Part shown: piece after piece, positions 20,513-29,585 of the stretch | Layout: each line of letters begins with the position of its first letter | Numbering within the stretch: the first letter of the stretch is position 1 | The notes under the pieces: generated by a model | What the model was told of the DNA's origin: nothing | What the model saw: only the letters and a program-made list of their open reading frames with translations | Database searches by the model: none | From: Lachnospiraceae bacterium | Lineage (GTDB): Bacteria > Bacillota > Clostridia > Lachnospirales > Lachnospiraceae | Assembly: GCA_024695205.1 (NCBI GenBank) | Contig: JAILIQ010000260.1 | Coordinates: 1-34,887, forward strand | Length of the DNA: 34,887 nucleotides | Direction: 5' to 3' | Position numbers and translations under genes: made by a program

Positions 20513-21487
20513 TACCTTTGCCGCGAGCTTTTCAAACTCGTCGGGCTTGAGTGACTGTGCGCCGTCGCAGAGCGCATGCATGGGATCGTTATGAACCTCT
20601 ATGATCAGACCGTCGGCACCGGCTGCGGTTGCTGCCATTGCCATGGGCGGTACGAGGCGGGCTATGCCCGTTGCATGGCTCGGGTCTACGATCACGGGCA
20701 GATGGGAGAGCTCATGAAGCATCGGTACGGCCGAAACATCAAGAGTATTGCGGGTATAATCGCTGAAGGTCCTGATACCGCGCTCGCACAGTATTACCTG
20801 CTCGTTGCCGCTTGCCATGATATATTCGGCGGACATAAGGAGCTCCTTTAAGGTATTTGCAAGACCGCGCTTGAGCAGTATGGGCTTGTTGGTACGGCCG
20901 AGTTCGCGAAGCAGATCGAAATTCTGCATATTGCGGGCGCCTACCTGGAGCACATCGACATCATCGAAGAGAGGAAGATCGGCTATGCTCATGATCTCCG
21001 TAACGATCGGGAGTCCGGTCTCGGCACGAGCGATCTTCAGAAGTTCAAGTCCGGTTGCCTTCAATCCCTGGAAATCATAAGGTGAAGTACGGGGCTTGAA
21101 TGCGCCTCCGCGCAGAAGAACGGCGCCTGCAGCCTTGACTGCTTTAGCGATCCCGACGATCTGGTCCTCGCTCTCAACCGAGCAGGGGCCGGCGATCATC
21201 GCAAAATTGCCTCCGCCGATCTTTACATCACCTACACTGACTACGGTATCCTCGGGATGGAACTTGCGGTTGCAGCATTTAAAGGTCTCGGTCACTCTCT
21301 TTACCGATTCGACGATGTCCAGGCTTGCGATCAGGTCCATATCGACCTTGCTCGTATCACCGATAAGGCCGAGCACCGTCTGATATTCGCCCGAGGAGAC
21401 ATGAACCCCGAGTCCCATTCCTTTAAGCCAGTCGATAAGCTGGTTCTGTCTGTCTTCATTGACATTCTGTTTCATTACTACGATCAT
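20489..21487 (-). CDS. aroF: 3-deoxy-7-phosphoheptulonate synthase (KDO8PS-like type with N-terminal regulatory domain)
   Basis: [78 protein letters not shown] 21487 with SD ggaggaaaaggaat. Confidence 0.96.
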   Translation of the reverse strand: MIVVMKQNVNEDRQNQLIDWLKGMGLGVHVSSGEYQTVLGLIGDTSKVDMDLIASLDIVESVKRVTETFKCCNRKFHPEDTVVSVGDVKIGGGNFAMIAGPCSVESEDQIVGIAKAVKAAGAVLLRGGAFKPRTSPYDFQGLKATGLELLKIARAETGLPIVTEIMSIADLPLFDDVDVLQVGARNMQNFDLLRELGRTNKPILLKRGLANTLKELLMSAEYIMASGNEQVILCERGIRTFSDYTRNTLDVSAVPMLHELSHLPVIVDPSHATGIARLVPPMAMAATAAGADGLIIEVHNDPMHALCDGAQSLKPDEFEKLAAKVNQLRGIL

Positions 21488-21510
21488 ATTCCTTTTCCTC
21501 CCTTTAACCC

Positions 21511-21545
21511 AAAATAAAAGCGCCACAGGGTAATCTGTGCCGCTT
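21511..21545 (-). terminator. Attenuator: intrinsic terminator in the aroF 5' leader
   Basis: Minus strand AAGCGGCACAG-attacc-CTGTGGCGCTT (11-bp stem with 1 mismatch) followed by TTATTTT; upstream of the aroF start rather than downstream of a gene. Confidence 0.88.
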
Positions 21546-21585
21546 AAGTTGTCTTCCTCGGTCCTGCGCGCATCACAAATAACCC

Positions 21586-21648
21586 TTACAATGTCTTATC
21601 GTAAAAGTAAAAGTAATAATAAAATGATGCGTCGAAAAATGCTTTCAT
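21586..21648 (-). CDS. Phe/Tyr-rich leader peptide of the aro operon attenuator (MKAFFDASFYYYFYFYDKTL)
   Basis: ATG AAA GCA TTT TTC GAC GCA TCA TTT TAT TAT TAC TTT TAC TTT TAC GAT AAG ACA TTG TAA; 5 Phe and 5 Tyr of 20; SD tgaggt upstream; lies between promoter and terminator. Confidence 0.9.
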   Translation of the reverse strand: MKAFFDASFYYYFYFYDKTL

Positions 21649-21688
21649 GCCAAACCTCACATTGATCTGTGTCCGTTGAATCGAGTTA

Positions 21689-21718
21689 ATTATAAGCATG
21701 AAGTGGGTGGTTTGTCAA
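21689..21718 (-). promoter_or_regulatory. Consensus sigma-A-type promoter for the aro operon leader
   Basis: Minus strand TTGACA (21713-21718), 18-bp spacer, TATAAT (21689-21694). Confidence 0.88.
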
Positions 21719-21778
21719 CTGCTTTTTTAAATTAAAGTGTAAAACTTTAAAGCAAAAAAGTTTTTTGGATTCATTCCT

Positions 21779-21807
21779 TTGACATTATTCTCTATAAATG
21801 GTATTAT
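21779..21807 (+). promoter_or_regulatory. Sigma-A-type promoter for the membrane HD-GYP gene
   Basis: ttgaca (21779-21784), 17-bp spacer, tattat (21802-21807). Confidence 0.82.
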
Positions 21808-21861
21808 CAGTATTTGAGGAAGTATGTAAGGATCCATGTCCATTCGGGGAGGATTTCATTA

Positions 21862-24003
21862 GTGAAAGAGAATTCATTCAGAATAGATCGAAACAGATTA
21901 TATACTCTTGTGCTGGTGGTCATCGCGGTAGCGGTAAATGTACTGTTAAACCGCATCGTTGAGCTGTTTGAGCTGCCCATCTATCTTGATACGATCGGGA
22001 CCGTAACGACATCAATGATCGCAGGGGTGTTCCCCGGAATAATCACGGCGATGCTTACCAATCTCTTGTGTATGCTCCATAATACCGATTCGCTTTATTT
22101 TGCGATCGTCAGTGTCCTGATAGCGATACTTGTTGCCAAGATGGCCAAAACCCGGAAGTATAAAGGCGCAAAGGCCATGATCCTGATGATCCTCGGAGTC
22201 GCATTTATCAGCTGGAGCTTAAGCGCATGTATTCAATGGGTGCTGTACGGGAAGCCTCAGAATCCCGGGATCGCAGATGATGTTGAATATATCTATAACG
22301 CGACACATCTTCCGAGGATGCTCATCTTTCTTTTCCTGAACCTGCTCGTCAATATTGTCGATAAGGGCATTTCCGTTGGTATAGCAACATTAGTGACGCA
22401 TATCATCCCCACCGGACTCAGATACAGAATAAGAAACAGCGGATGGATGCAGAAACCCCTCTCTGACGGAGAGATCCGTTCGATGAAAGAATGGGGCTCT
22501 GACATCGGACATTCCATAGGTACACGTATGACGCTGATCATGGTCGGGATCGCGGCCGGATTTACGATCGTTATTTCCCTGATAGGAATGAGGCTCAACT
22601 TCGAGACACTAAGAGAGGAAAAGATCAATGTCGCGAAGAACACAGCCATGCATGCGGCTTCGGTGATCGATCCGGCAAGGGTCGATGAGTACCTCAGAAA
22701 AGGCGAGGCGGCCGAAGGGTATGCCGAGACCAGGGAAAAGCTGTTTACGATCAGGAAATACGCTCTCGGAGTGGAATATCTGTACGCATTGAAGATCCGT
22801 CAGGACGGCTGTTACTATATTTTCGATCTTGATACGGAGGATGTGGAGGCTTATGCACCGGGCGAACATGCCGATTTCGAAGAAGCGTTCCTTGAATATC
22901 TTCCGATGCTGTTTGACGGTGAGGAGATAGATCCGATCGAATCCAATGATGAAAATAACACGGGATGGGTCATTACCGCATATTATCCTGTCAGGGACAA
23001 TGAAGGCAAGACTGTATGCTATGTGGGCGCAGATGTGTATATGCCGAATGTTTTAAGGGATTCGCTCAAGAGCTTCGGCTTTAAGGCTCTGCTGATCCTG
23101 CCGGCTTTCTTTGTTCTGATACTTGCGTTCGGTTTGTGGAATACCGGGATCTACACCACATATCCCATAAACAGCATTGCCGAGAGCGTCGACAGGTTCG
23201 TTTCCTCGGGCGACAGCCAGGAAACATTTGATGAAGATGTCAGAAAGCTGCGAAGCCTCAACATTCATACCGGTGATGAGGTCGAAAAGCTTTATAATTC
23301 AATATGCCGCATGGCGCTCAATCAGGCCGAGCAGATGCGCGCCGTAAGACATTACGCCGAGGTCAGCTCGAAAATGCAGAACGGTCTGATCATAACGATG
23401 GCTGATATGGTTGAAAACAGGGATTCCGATACCGGAGCCCATGTCCAGAAAACCTCAGCATATGCAAGGATCATTGCGGAAGGCCTGAAACGCAAGGGAT
23501 ATTATGCGGAGAAGATCACGCCCGAGTTCATCTCAGCGGTAGTGATGTCCGCACCTTTGCATGACGTCGGCAAGATAGCGATCCCCGACGGAGTCCTCAA
23601 CAAGCCGGGCAAGCTCACCGATGAAGAATACGCGATAATGAAGAGACATACCATCGAAGGCCGCAAGATCATGGAGAAGGCCATCAGTACCGTAAAAGGT
23701 GAGAATTATCTGAAGGAAGCCAGAAATATGGCTGCTTACCATCATGAGCGCTGGGACGGCAAGGGTTACCCCGAAGGACTTCACGGAGAGGTCATCCCGC
23801 TTTCGGCCCGTATCATGTCAGTTGCTGATGTATTTGACGCACTGGCTTCGCCTCGTGTATATAAGCCTGCATTTCCGCTTGACAAGGCTCTGTCGATCAT
23901 TCAGGAGGGCGCAGGGACACAGTTTGATCCCAGATGCGTCGAGGTCTTTATGGAATCACTGCATGAGGTCAGGGAAGTACTGAGAAAATACCAGGAAAGC
24001 TGA
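21862..24003 (+). CDS. Membrane HD-GYP protein: multi-TM N-terminus, extracellular Cache-like domain, C-terminal HD-GYP
   Basis: NRDSDTGAHVQKTSAYARIIAEGL..APLHDVGKIAIPDGVLNKPGKLTDEEYAIMKRH..AAYHHERWDGKGYPEGL..SVADVFDALASPRVYK. GTG 21862 preceded by ggggagg; TTG 21814 would coincide with the predicted TSS. Confidence 0.92.
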   Translation: MKENSFRIDRNRLYTLVLVVIAVAVNVLLNRIVELFELPIYLDTIGTVTTSMIAGVFPGIITAMLTNLLCMLHNTDSLYFAIVSVLIAILVAKMAKTRKYKGAKAMILMILGVAFISWSLSACIQWVLYGKPQNPGIADDVEYIYNATHLPRMLIFLFLNLLVNIVDKGISVGIATLVTHIIPTGLRYRIRNSGWMQKPLSDGEIRSMKEWGSDIGHSIGTRMTLIMVGIAAGFTIVISLIGMRLNFETLREEKINVAKNTAMHAASVIDPARVDEYLRKGEAAEGYAETREKLFTIRKYALGVEYLYALKIRQDGCYYIFDLDTEDVEAYAPGEHADFEEAFLEYLPMLFDGEEIDPIESNDENNTGWVITAYYPVRDNEGKTVCYVGADVYMPNVLRDSLKSFGFKALLILPAFFVLILAFGLWNTGIYTTYPINSIAESVDRFVSSGDSQETFDEDVRKLRSLNIHTGDEVEKLYNSICRMALNQAEQMRAVRHYAEVSSKMQNGLIITMADMVENRDSDTGAHVQKTSAYARIIAEGLKRKGYYAEKITPEFISAVVMSAPLHDVGKIAIPDGVLNKPGKLTDEEYAIMKRHTIEGRKIMEKAISTVKGENYLKEARNMAAYHHERWDGKGYPEGLHGEVIPLSARIMSVADVFDALASPRVYKPAFPLDKALSIIQEGAGTQFDPRCVEVFMESLHEVREVLRKYQES

Positions 24004-24035
24004 AGATTTACTGCCCGGTAACGGAGGTCTGCATT

Positions 24036-24647
24036 GTGATGAAAAAGAAAAAGTGGTTTTTGGCCGCAGGAATGTCTTTGATCGTCTGCGTGCTGTTATT
24101 TACGATACTTCGTACAGTTTCTGTACTGGCGGAGGACGGGCCGAAGATCGGCGGCGGTTACGCGGCTACCGGGGATATCCCGGGGGTCGGGTATTTTGCG
24201 CAGCTCTATGACTGGGAAAACGGTCTTCCCACCTCCGATGCGAATTTCGTACTCGGCACAAGCAGCGGTTATATCCTGATCGGCGGTTACAGCGGTATCA
24301 TAAAATACGACGGCACGGCCTTCGAACAGATGAAGCCCACGGATATCTTTACCAACGGGCGTGCCGCGTTTGAAGACAGCAGGCACAGGATATGGATCGG
24401 AACAAATGACAATTATGTTGCGATGATCGACGATACGGGCGCCCAGCCGCGGCATTTTTTGGCCCGGGATTTTACCGACGCCAACGGAAAGCTGCGCGCG
24501 GCTTCATCAATAAGAGCATTTGCCGAGGACGGCAGCGGTAATATATTTATAGGATCAACCGACGGCGTGGCCTATGCCGACAGCAATCTGAACATCGTTC
24601 TGATAGATGACGAAAGGCTGAATGACCGGACGATCGTAGACTTGTGA
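24036..24647 (+). CDS. Propeller-type sensor, N-terminal part (signal anchor plus first propeller blades); split from downstream kinase by a -1 frame break
   Basis: QLYDWENGLPTSDANFVLGTSSGYILIGGYSGIIKYDG and DSRHRIWIGTNDN are two-component regulator propeller repeats; frame closes at TGA 24645-24647. Confidence 0.82.
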   Translation: MMKKKKWFLAAGMSLIVCVLLFTILRTVSVLAEDGPKIGGGYAATGDIPGVGYFAQLYDWENGLPTSDANFVLGTSSGYILIGGYSGIIKYDGTAFEQMKPTDIFTNGRAAFEDSRHRIWIGTNDNYVAMIDDTGAQPRHFLARDFTDANGKLRAASSIRAFAEDGSGNIFIGSTDGVAYADSNLNIVLIDDERLNDRTIVDL

Positions 24648-27600
24648 CCGGTGTCGACGGGAAGGTATACGGCAATACCAAGGACGGCGATGTATTCTGC
24701 ATCGAGGATTGCAGGGTGACTTCCTTCCGCGCGGGCGATGAGCTTGGTATAGAGAAGGTCTCGACTGTATTTGCCGACCCGCAGAAGGCCGGACTGATCT
24801 ATTTCGGAACCGAATCCGACGGACTGTACTGCGGCAGCTTTGACGCTGATGCATCAGAACTTAAGAGGATAAGTGTTTCACCCGGCTACAGCATCTACTG
24901 GATGACATACGCCTGTGGCAGGTTATGGGTCAATACAGACGCCGCCGCCGGATATATCGAAAATGATGTTTTTCATCCCCTTTCGATCCCCATGGATGAG
25001 TCGATCGAAATGGTCGCGGCGGATTATCAGGGCAATATCTGGCTGGCTTCCTCAAAGCAGGGCGCTATGAAGGTGGTTGCCAATAATTTCGTCAATTTCA
25101 GCCAAAAGGCGGATCTGGGAGAAGAGACCATCAATGCCGTATGCCGTGACAATGACGGCGGGCTTTTTATAGGAACCAACCACGGCCTCATCATACTCGA
25201 TAAGAACAATAAAAAGCTGGAAAACGACGTTACCCGTTATCTTAGCGGTACCAGGATACGATGTATAGAAAAAGACGGCAAAGGATCGGTATGGATCTCG
25301 ACCTATACCAATGATCTCGGGCTGGTGTGCGTATCCGCGGACGGTAAGATAACCTCATTTACGACCGATAACGGCATGCCGCATAACAAGTCGAGGAGCA
25401 TCAGCATCTCCAAGGAGGGCAATATCCTTGTCGGGACCAATGACGGACTTGCGGTGATACGGGACAGCAAGGTGATCCGCACGGTCGGCCCCGAGAACTC
25501 GGATGTTATCGAAAATAAGGATTTTCTGACCGTTGCCGGCGGCAATGAGGGAGTGATCTATGCAGGAAGCGACGGCGACGGCATTTACATGATCAATCCG
25601 GATGATACGGTTGAGAAGATAGGTATCGAGGACGGTCTTACAAGCAACGTGATCCTGAGGATCAAATGGGACAGAATGTATGATGTCCACTGGATCATAA
25701 CCTCCAATTCGATACAGTATCTCAAGGACGGAAAGATAAGGCAGGTCAAGAGTTTTCCTTATACCAACAATTTCGACATTTATTTCGACGCGAACGCCAA
25801 CGCATGGGTATTGTCGTCTGCGGGCGTATACTGCGTCAAGGTCACGGATATGCTGAACGACAGCATCACTCCGGACAATTACAAGAAATATTCCCACGGG
25901 AACGGGCTTCCTTTCCCTCCCAATGCCAATTCATACAGCGAGCTTGACCCCGACGGCAATCTGTTCATAGCAGGGACCAACGGTGTCAGTGTCGTAAACA
26001 TATATCACTATTTTGAAGAGGGATCGAAGGTCAAAGCCGTTGTTAAATCGGTCCGTTTTAATGATGAAGAGGTCGTTCCTGCAGACAGGACCTACTCGAT
26101 AAAGCCCGGCAAAGGCCGTATTGTCATCAATACAGCGGTCATGGACTATACGATGACCGATCCGATAGTCCATCTGTATCTTGAGGGCGCCGATGACGGT
26201 AAAACCGTTCCGCAGAGCGAGCTTACCCCGCTTGAACAGACGGATCTCGATTACGGCAACTATAAGCTGCATATTAAGATAAAGGACAGAACGACCGGAG
26301 ATATACAGGATGAAGTCTATACCGTGATCAAGAAGGCCCATTTCTATGAGCTCAGGATCGTAAAGGTTGTGCTTGTTATCCTTATAGCCCTGATCACAGG
26401 CTTCCTGGTATGGAGGATACTGTCGGGAACCGTTATCCGCAGACAGTACGAGGAGGTACGAGCGGCCAAAGATGAAGCGGACAGGGCCAACGGCGCCAAA
26501 TCACGTTTCCTTGCCAACATGTCACATGAGATCAGGACGCCTATCAATACGATCATGGGAATGGATGAGATGATCCTGCGCGAGGACGCGACCGATGTGC
26601 CCAAGCCGTATTTCATGTCGGTGATCAATTACGCGCTCGATATCAGAAATGCCTCGGATTCCCTGCTCGGACTCATCAACAATCTGCTTGACATGTCCAG
26701 GATCGAATCGGGCAAGATGACTCTTGTCGAGCATGAATATGATACCGTACAGCTGCTGCGTTCAGTCATTACGATGATCCGGGTGCGCAGCAATGAGAAG
26801 GATCTGGCTTTCAGTACCGACATAGATCCGAACCTGCCCGAGAGGATGTACGGTGATTCCGACAAGATCAAACAGGTCATCCTAAACCTGCTTTCCAATG
26901 CGGTAAAATATACGAACGAAGGCGGATTTACGCTGAAGGTCTCGGTTGAGGACCGGCAGGATGATATATGCAGCCTGAGGGTATCGGTCAAGGATACCGG
27001 TATCGGTATCAGGCCGGAGGATATGGACAAACTGTTCTCGGCTTACGAAAGACTGGATGAACAGAAGAATGCGGGAACCGTGGGAACGGGACTCGGACTC
27101 GATATTTCCAGACAGTTCATCGAGCTTATGGACGGCAGGCTCTGGTGTGAGAGTGTATACGGGGAAGGCTCCGAATTCATATTTACGATCGATCAGAAGA
27201 CCGCTGACGATAAGACGGTCGGTGTATTTACGGAACATGACGACAACGAAGCCAGGGGCCCGTATGTTCCGCAGTTTATCGCTCCTGATGCCGAGGTTCT
27301 GGTCGTTGACGATAATCCGATGAACCTGAACGTTGTCAAGGGACTCTTAAAGGCTACCAAGATGTTCGTTACCACCGCATCTAGCGGTGAGGAGTGTCTT
27401 GAGATGCTCAAATACGGTAAATATAACGTTGTCCTGCTCGATCATCTGATGCCCGGCATGGATGGCGTTGAGACACTCGAAAAGATCAGGGAGACTCATC
27501 CGGATCTGCCGGTTTACGCTCTTACGGCAAATGCGACGGCAGGCGAGGATTTCTATAAGGCGAAGGGCTTCAACGGTTATCTTGCAAAGCCTATCGACAG

Positions 27601-28051
27601 CGCTCTGCTCGAAAGGACGATCATGCGTCATCTCCCTCCGGAAATGATGATGAAACCGTCCCAGAACGATCCGTACAGGAATATGACGAGCCTTCCTGAG
27701 GAATACAAATGGCTTGAAAAGGTCGAAGAGATAAATGTACCGGACGGCCTGAACAATGCCGGAGGTGTTTCGTCCTTCATTTTCGCGCTTAATCTGTTTG
27801 CGGACACGGCGTATGAGAATTCATTTTCCATAGATGCCGCATATACCGCCGGTGATTTCAAGTCCTACCGTACCAAGGTGCATGCCCTGAAGAATTCCGC
27901 AAGGATCATCGGCGCTAAAAAGCTGTTTGACAATGCGGACAAGATGGAAAGAGCAATAGATAACGAAGATTTTGATTATATCCGTGCAAATGCGATGAAT
28001 CTTGTACAGGAATACAGGTCGTATAAGGAAAAGCTGGCAGGTCTGAAATGA
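24644..28051 (+). CDS. Propeller-type hybrid sensor histidine kinase (propeller, Y_Y_Y-like, TM, HisKA, HATPase, REC, HPt)
   Basis: Repeats DGKGSVWISTYTN, EGNILVGTNDGLAVI; SHEIRTPINTIMGM; LLSNAVKYT; GTGLGLDISRQFIELM; REC VVDDNPMNLNVV..LLDHLMPGMDG; HPt VHALKNSARIIGA. Confidence 0.92.
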   Translation: MTGVDGKVYGNTKDGDVFCIEDCRVTSFRAGDELGIEKVSTVFADPQKAGLIYFGTESDGLYCGSFDADASELKRISVSPGYSIYWMTYACGRLWVNTDAAAGYIENDVFHPLSIPMDESIEMVAADYQGNIWLASSKQGAMKVVANNFVNFSQKADLGEETINAVCRDNDGGLFIGTNHGLIILDKNNKKLENDVTRYLSGTRIRCIEKDGKGSVWISTYTNDLGLVCVSADGKITSFTTDNGMPHNKSRSISISKEGNILVGTNDGLAVIRDSKVIRTVGPENSDVIENKDFLTVAGGNEGVIYAGSDGDGIYMINPDDTVEKIGIEDGLTSNVILRIKWDRMYDVHWIITSNSIQYLKDGKIRQVKSFPYTNNFDIYFDANANAWVLSSAGVYCVKVTDMLNDSITPDNYKKYSHGNGLPFPPNANSYSELDPDGNLFIAGTNGVSVVNIYHYFEEGSKVKAVVKSVRFNDEEVVPADRTYSIKPGKGRIVINTAVMDYTMTDPIVHLYLEGADDGKTVPQSELTPLEQTDLDYGNYKLHIKIKDRTTGDIQDEVYTVIKKAHFYELRIVKVVLVILIALITGFLVWRILSGTVIRRQYEEVRAAKDEADRANGAKSRFLANMSHEIRTPINTIMGMDEMILREDATDVPKPYFMSVINYALDIRNASDSLLGLINNLLDMSRIESGKMTLVEHEYDTVQLLRSVITMIRVRSNEKDLAFSTDIDPNLPERMYGDSDKIKQVILNLLSNAVKYTNEGGFTLKVSVEDRQDDICSLRVSVKDTGIGIRPEDMDKLFSAYERLDEQKNAGTVGTGLGLDISRQFIELMDGRLWCESVYGEGSEFIFTIDQKTADDKTVGVFTEHDDNEARGPYVPQFIAPDAEVLVVDDNPMNLNVVKGLLKATKMFVTTASSGEECLEMLKYGKYNVVLLDHLMPGMDGVETLEKIRETHPDLPVYALTANATAGEDFYKAKGFNGYLAKPIDSALLERTIMRHLPPEMMMKPSQNDPYRNMTSLPEEYKWLEKVEEINVPDGLNNAGGVSSFIFALNLFADTAYENSFSIDAAYTAGDFKSYRTKVHALKNSARIIGAKKLFDNADKMERAIDNEDFDYIRANAMNLVQEYRSYKEKLAGLK

Positions 28052-28096
28052 TCCGCGGCAGACAAAAGCGACAGAATAAAAACGAGGTCGGATACT

Positions 28097-29170
28097 ATGG
28101 ATGACAGAGAAACGGCTGCCGGCGCAGCATATGACGAACTGCGCTGTGCGGCTTACAGAAGCGGGATATCGCCCGGGATCAGGGTGAGACCTGAGTTTAC
28201 CGTGATCGGCTTTAAATGCGCGAATGACGGCGAACCCGGGTGCTTCAGTGCGCCGTCTGTTATAGTATTTGACTCTGCTGACGGTCTTGAACACGACAAT
28301 TACCCGGATATAGAGGCATTTCACTATTTGGAATACGGCGAGGTCTGGTTTGACGGACACAGCATCCTGACCAATGCGAGGAATATGAAGGTCGAAAGGA
28401 TAGAACCGAATACACCCGAGGCCTGTCAACCGTATGATTACCGCATAGAAACCGGAAGATACAGGGATCATATGATCATCAGGATGTTCGGGCCTGACAA
28501 AAAAGTCGAGACGATCATTGCTCTGCCGGACAGCTCAAAATCGGCCTATATCAGCCTTACGGGCGAGCATTGTATAATAAGCGGCATAACTGTCGAAAAG
28601 ACCGGTAAAAGCCTTGACGAAAACGACATACCGCGTATCAGCGATGAGATAAGCTATATCGACCGGATGACCGGCGATGTACCGAATGTTCAGATCGACG
28701 GAGCGCGCACGGCGATATCGAAGGGATTAAGGGTTAAGGACGGAATGAAGCTTAAGTTCCACGGCATGAGCCTTCCGGCATCAAAGCTTGTACAGCACTG
28801 TCCTTATATCGTTCTGTATTCATCGGCCGGCGGAAAGACCGATGGGGATGATTATCAGGAATATGCGCTGATCAGACTGAACGGGGAGTCCGGCGAAAAC
28901 GGCAAAGGAACACAGGAGGAGCTTGAAGTTGCTTATACCTCTTCCTTTGCGGGATGGGATGCCTGGAAGGAAAAGTTGAGGGAAGGCTTTGAATGTGAGG
29001 TGCGTTTTACAAGGAGAGATAAAAAGCTGACGTTGACCACCGAAAATATGGGTGTTTCAATACGCAGCACGATAGTTTTAAGTGATAAGCATGCGCCCGT
29101 ATACGTCGCGATCACGGGAGATCAGTGCGCCGTTACCGATATCTGGGCGTCATACAGCATTTTGGAATAA
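28097..29170 (+). CDS. Uncharacterised protein with internal duplication of a beta-rich module
   Basis: ATG with SD gaggtcgg; ETIIALPDSSKSAYISLTGEHCIISGITVEKT resembles STIVLSDKHAPVYVAITGDQCAVTDIWASYSI; no family recognised. Confidence 0.8.
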   Translation: MDDRETAAGAAYDELRCAAYRSGISPGIRVRPEFTVIGFKCANDGEPGCFSAPSVIVFDSADGLEHDNYPDIEAFHYLEYGEVWFDGHSILTNARNMKVERIEPNTPEACQPYDYRIETGRYRDHMIIRMFGPDKKVETIIALPDSSKSAYISLTGEHCIISGITVEKTGKSLDENDIPRISDEISYIDRMTGDVPNVQIDGARTAISKGLRVKDGMKLKFHGMSLPASKLVQHCPYIVLYSSAGGKTDGDDYQEYALIRLNGESGENGKGTQEELEVAYTSSFAGWDAWKEKLREGFECEVRFTRRDKKLTLTTENMGVSIRSTIVLSDKHAPVYVAITGDQCAVTDIWASYSILE

Positions 29171-29188
29171 AGAAAGCGGGATATTGTT

Positions 29189-29515
29189 ATGATAGAAGCA
29201 GGAGACATCTTATCGATGGTTTTTTATTCATACGGAAAACCGTTCACGGGAAGCTGCGACGGTATGCGTTACCGTATAAAAATGGAAAAACGCGAGATCG
29301 GAAAGGATGCGGACGATAAACCCCTGACCGAGAAATATCTGGACGTTTCAACATGGCCGGAGCCGTACAGCTACGAGAATACCGATCCCGGGCAGATCTC
29401 GAAGAAGGAATTTCCGTTTACGGAGGAAGGATATACAGCTGTATTGGAGCATTTGAACGCAAGTATTGAGATGTATAAAACCAGCAGGAGGGTGTATAAT
29501 ATTCGTAAGGAATGA
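29189..29515 (+). CDS. Small uncharacterised protein (108 aa)
   Basis: ATG shortly after the upstream stop with plausible codon usage; no domain recognised. Confidence 0.65.
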   Translation: MIEAGDILSMVFYSYGKPFTGSCDGMRYRIKMEKREIGKDADDKPLTEKYLDVSTWPEPYSYENTDPGQISKKEFPFTEEGYTAVLEHLNASIEMYKTSRRVYNIRKE

Positions 29516-29585
29516 ACCCGCTGACCGTTTTTTGCTCCGGGTCCGTAAGATTAGTTTCATCAATAATTATCAGGAGGTAGCATTT

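Noticed and set aside
21488-21690. T-box riboswitch upstream of aroF
   Set aside because: No T-box consensus (AGGGUGGNACCGCG) or specifier-loop architecture; the Phe/Tyr-rich ORF plus alternative hairpins explain the leader better.
21814-21861. TTG 21814 as start of the HD-GYP gene (as in the ORF track)
   Set aside because: It coincides with the predicted transcription start; GTG 21862 has a strong ggggagg SD.
24640-24650. Programmed -1 ribosomal frameshift at the propeller kinase junction
   Set aside because: No X-XXY-YYZ slippery heptamer or clear downstream pseudoknot; an indel or stop/restart coupling is more likely.
29466-29585. Upstream start of the M16C ORF at 29466
   Set aside because: Overlaps the preceding gene; ATG 29586 has an excellent RBS and begins a typical signal peptide.
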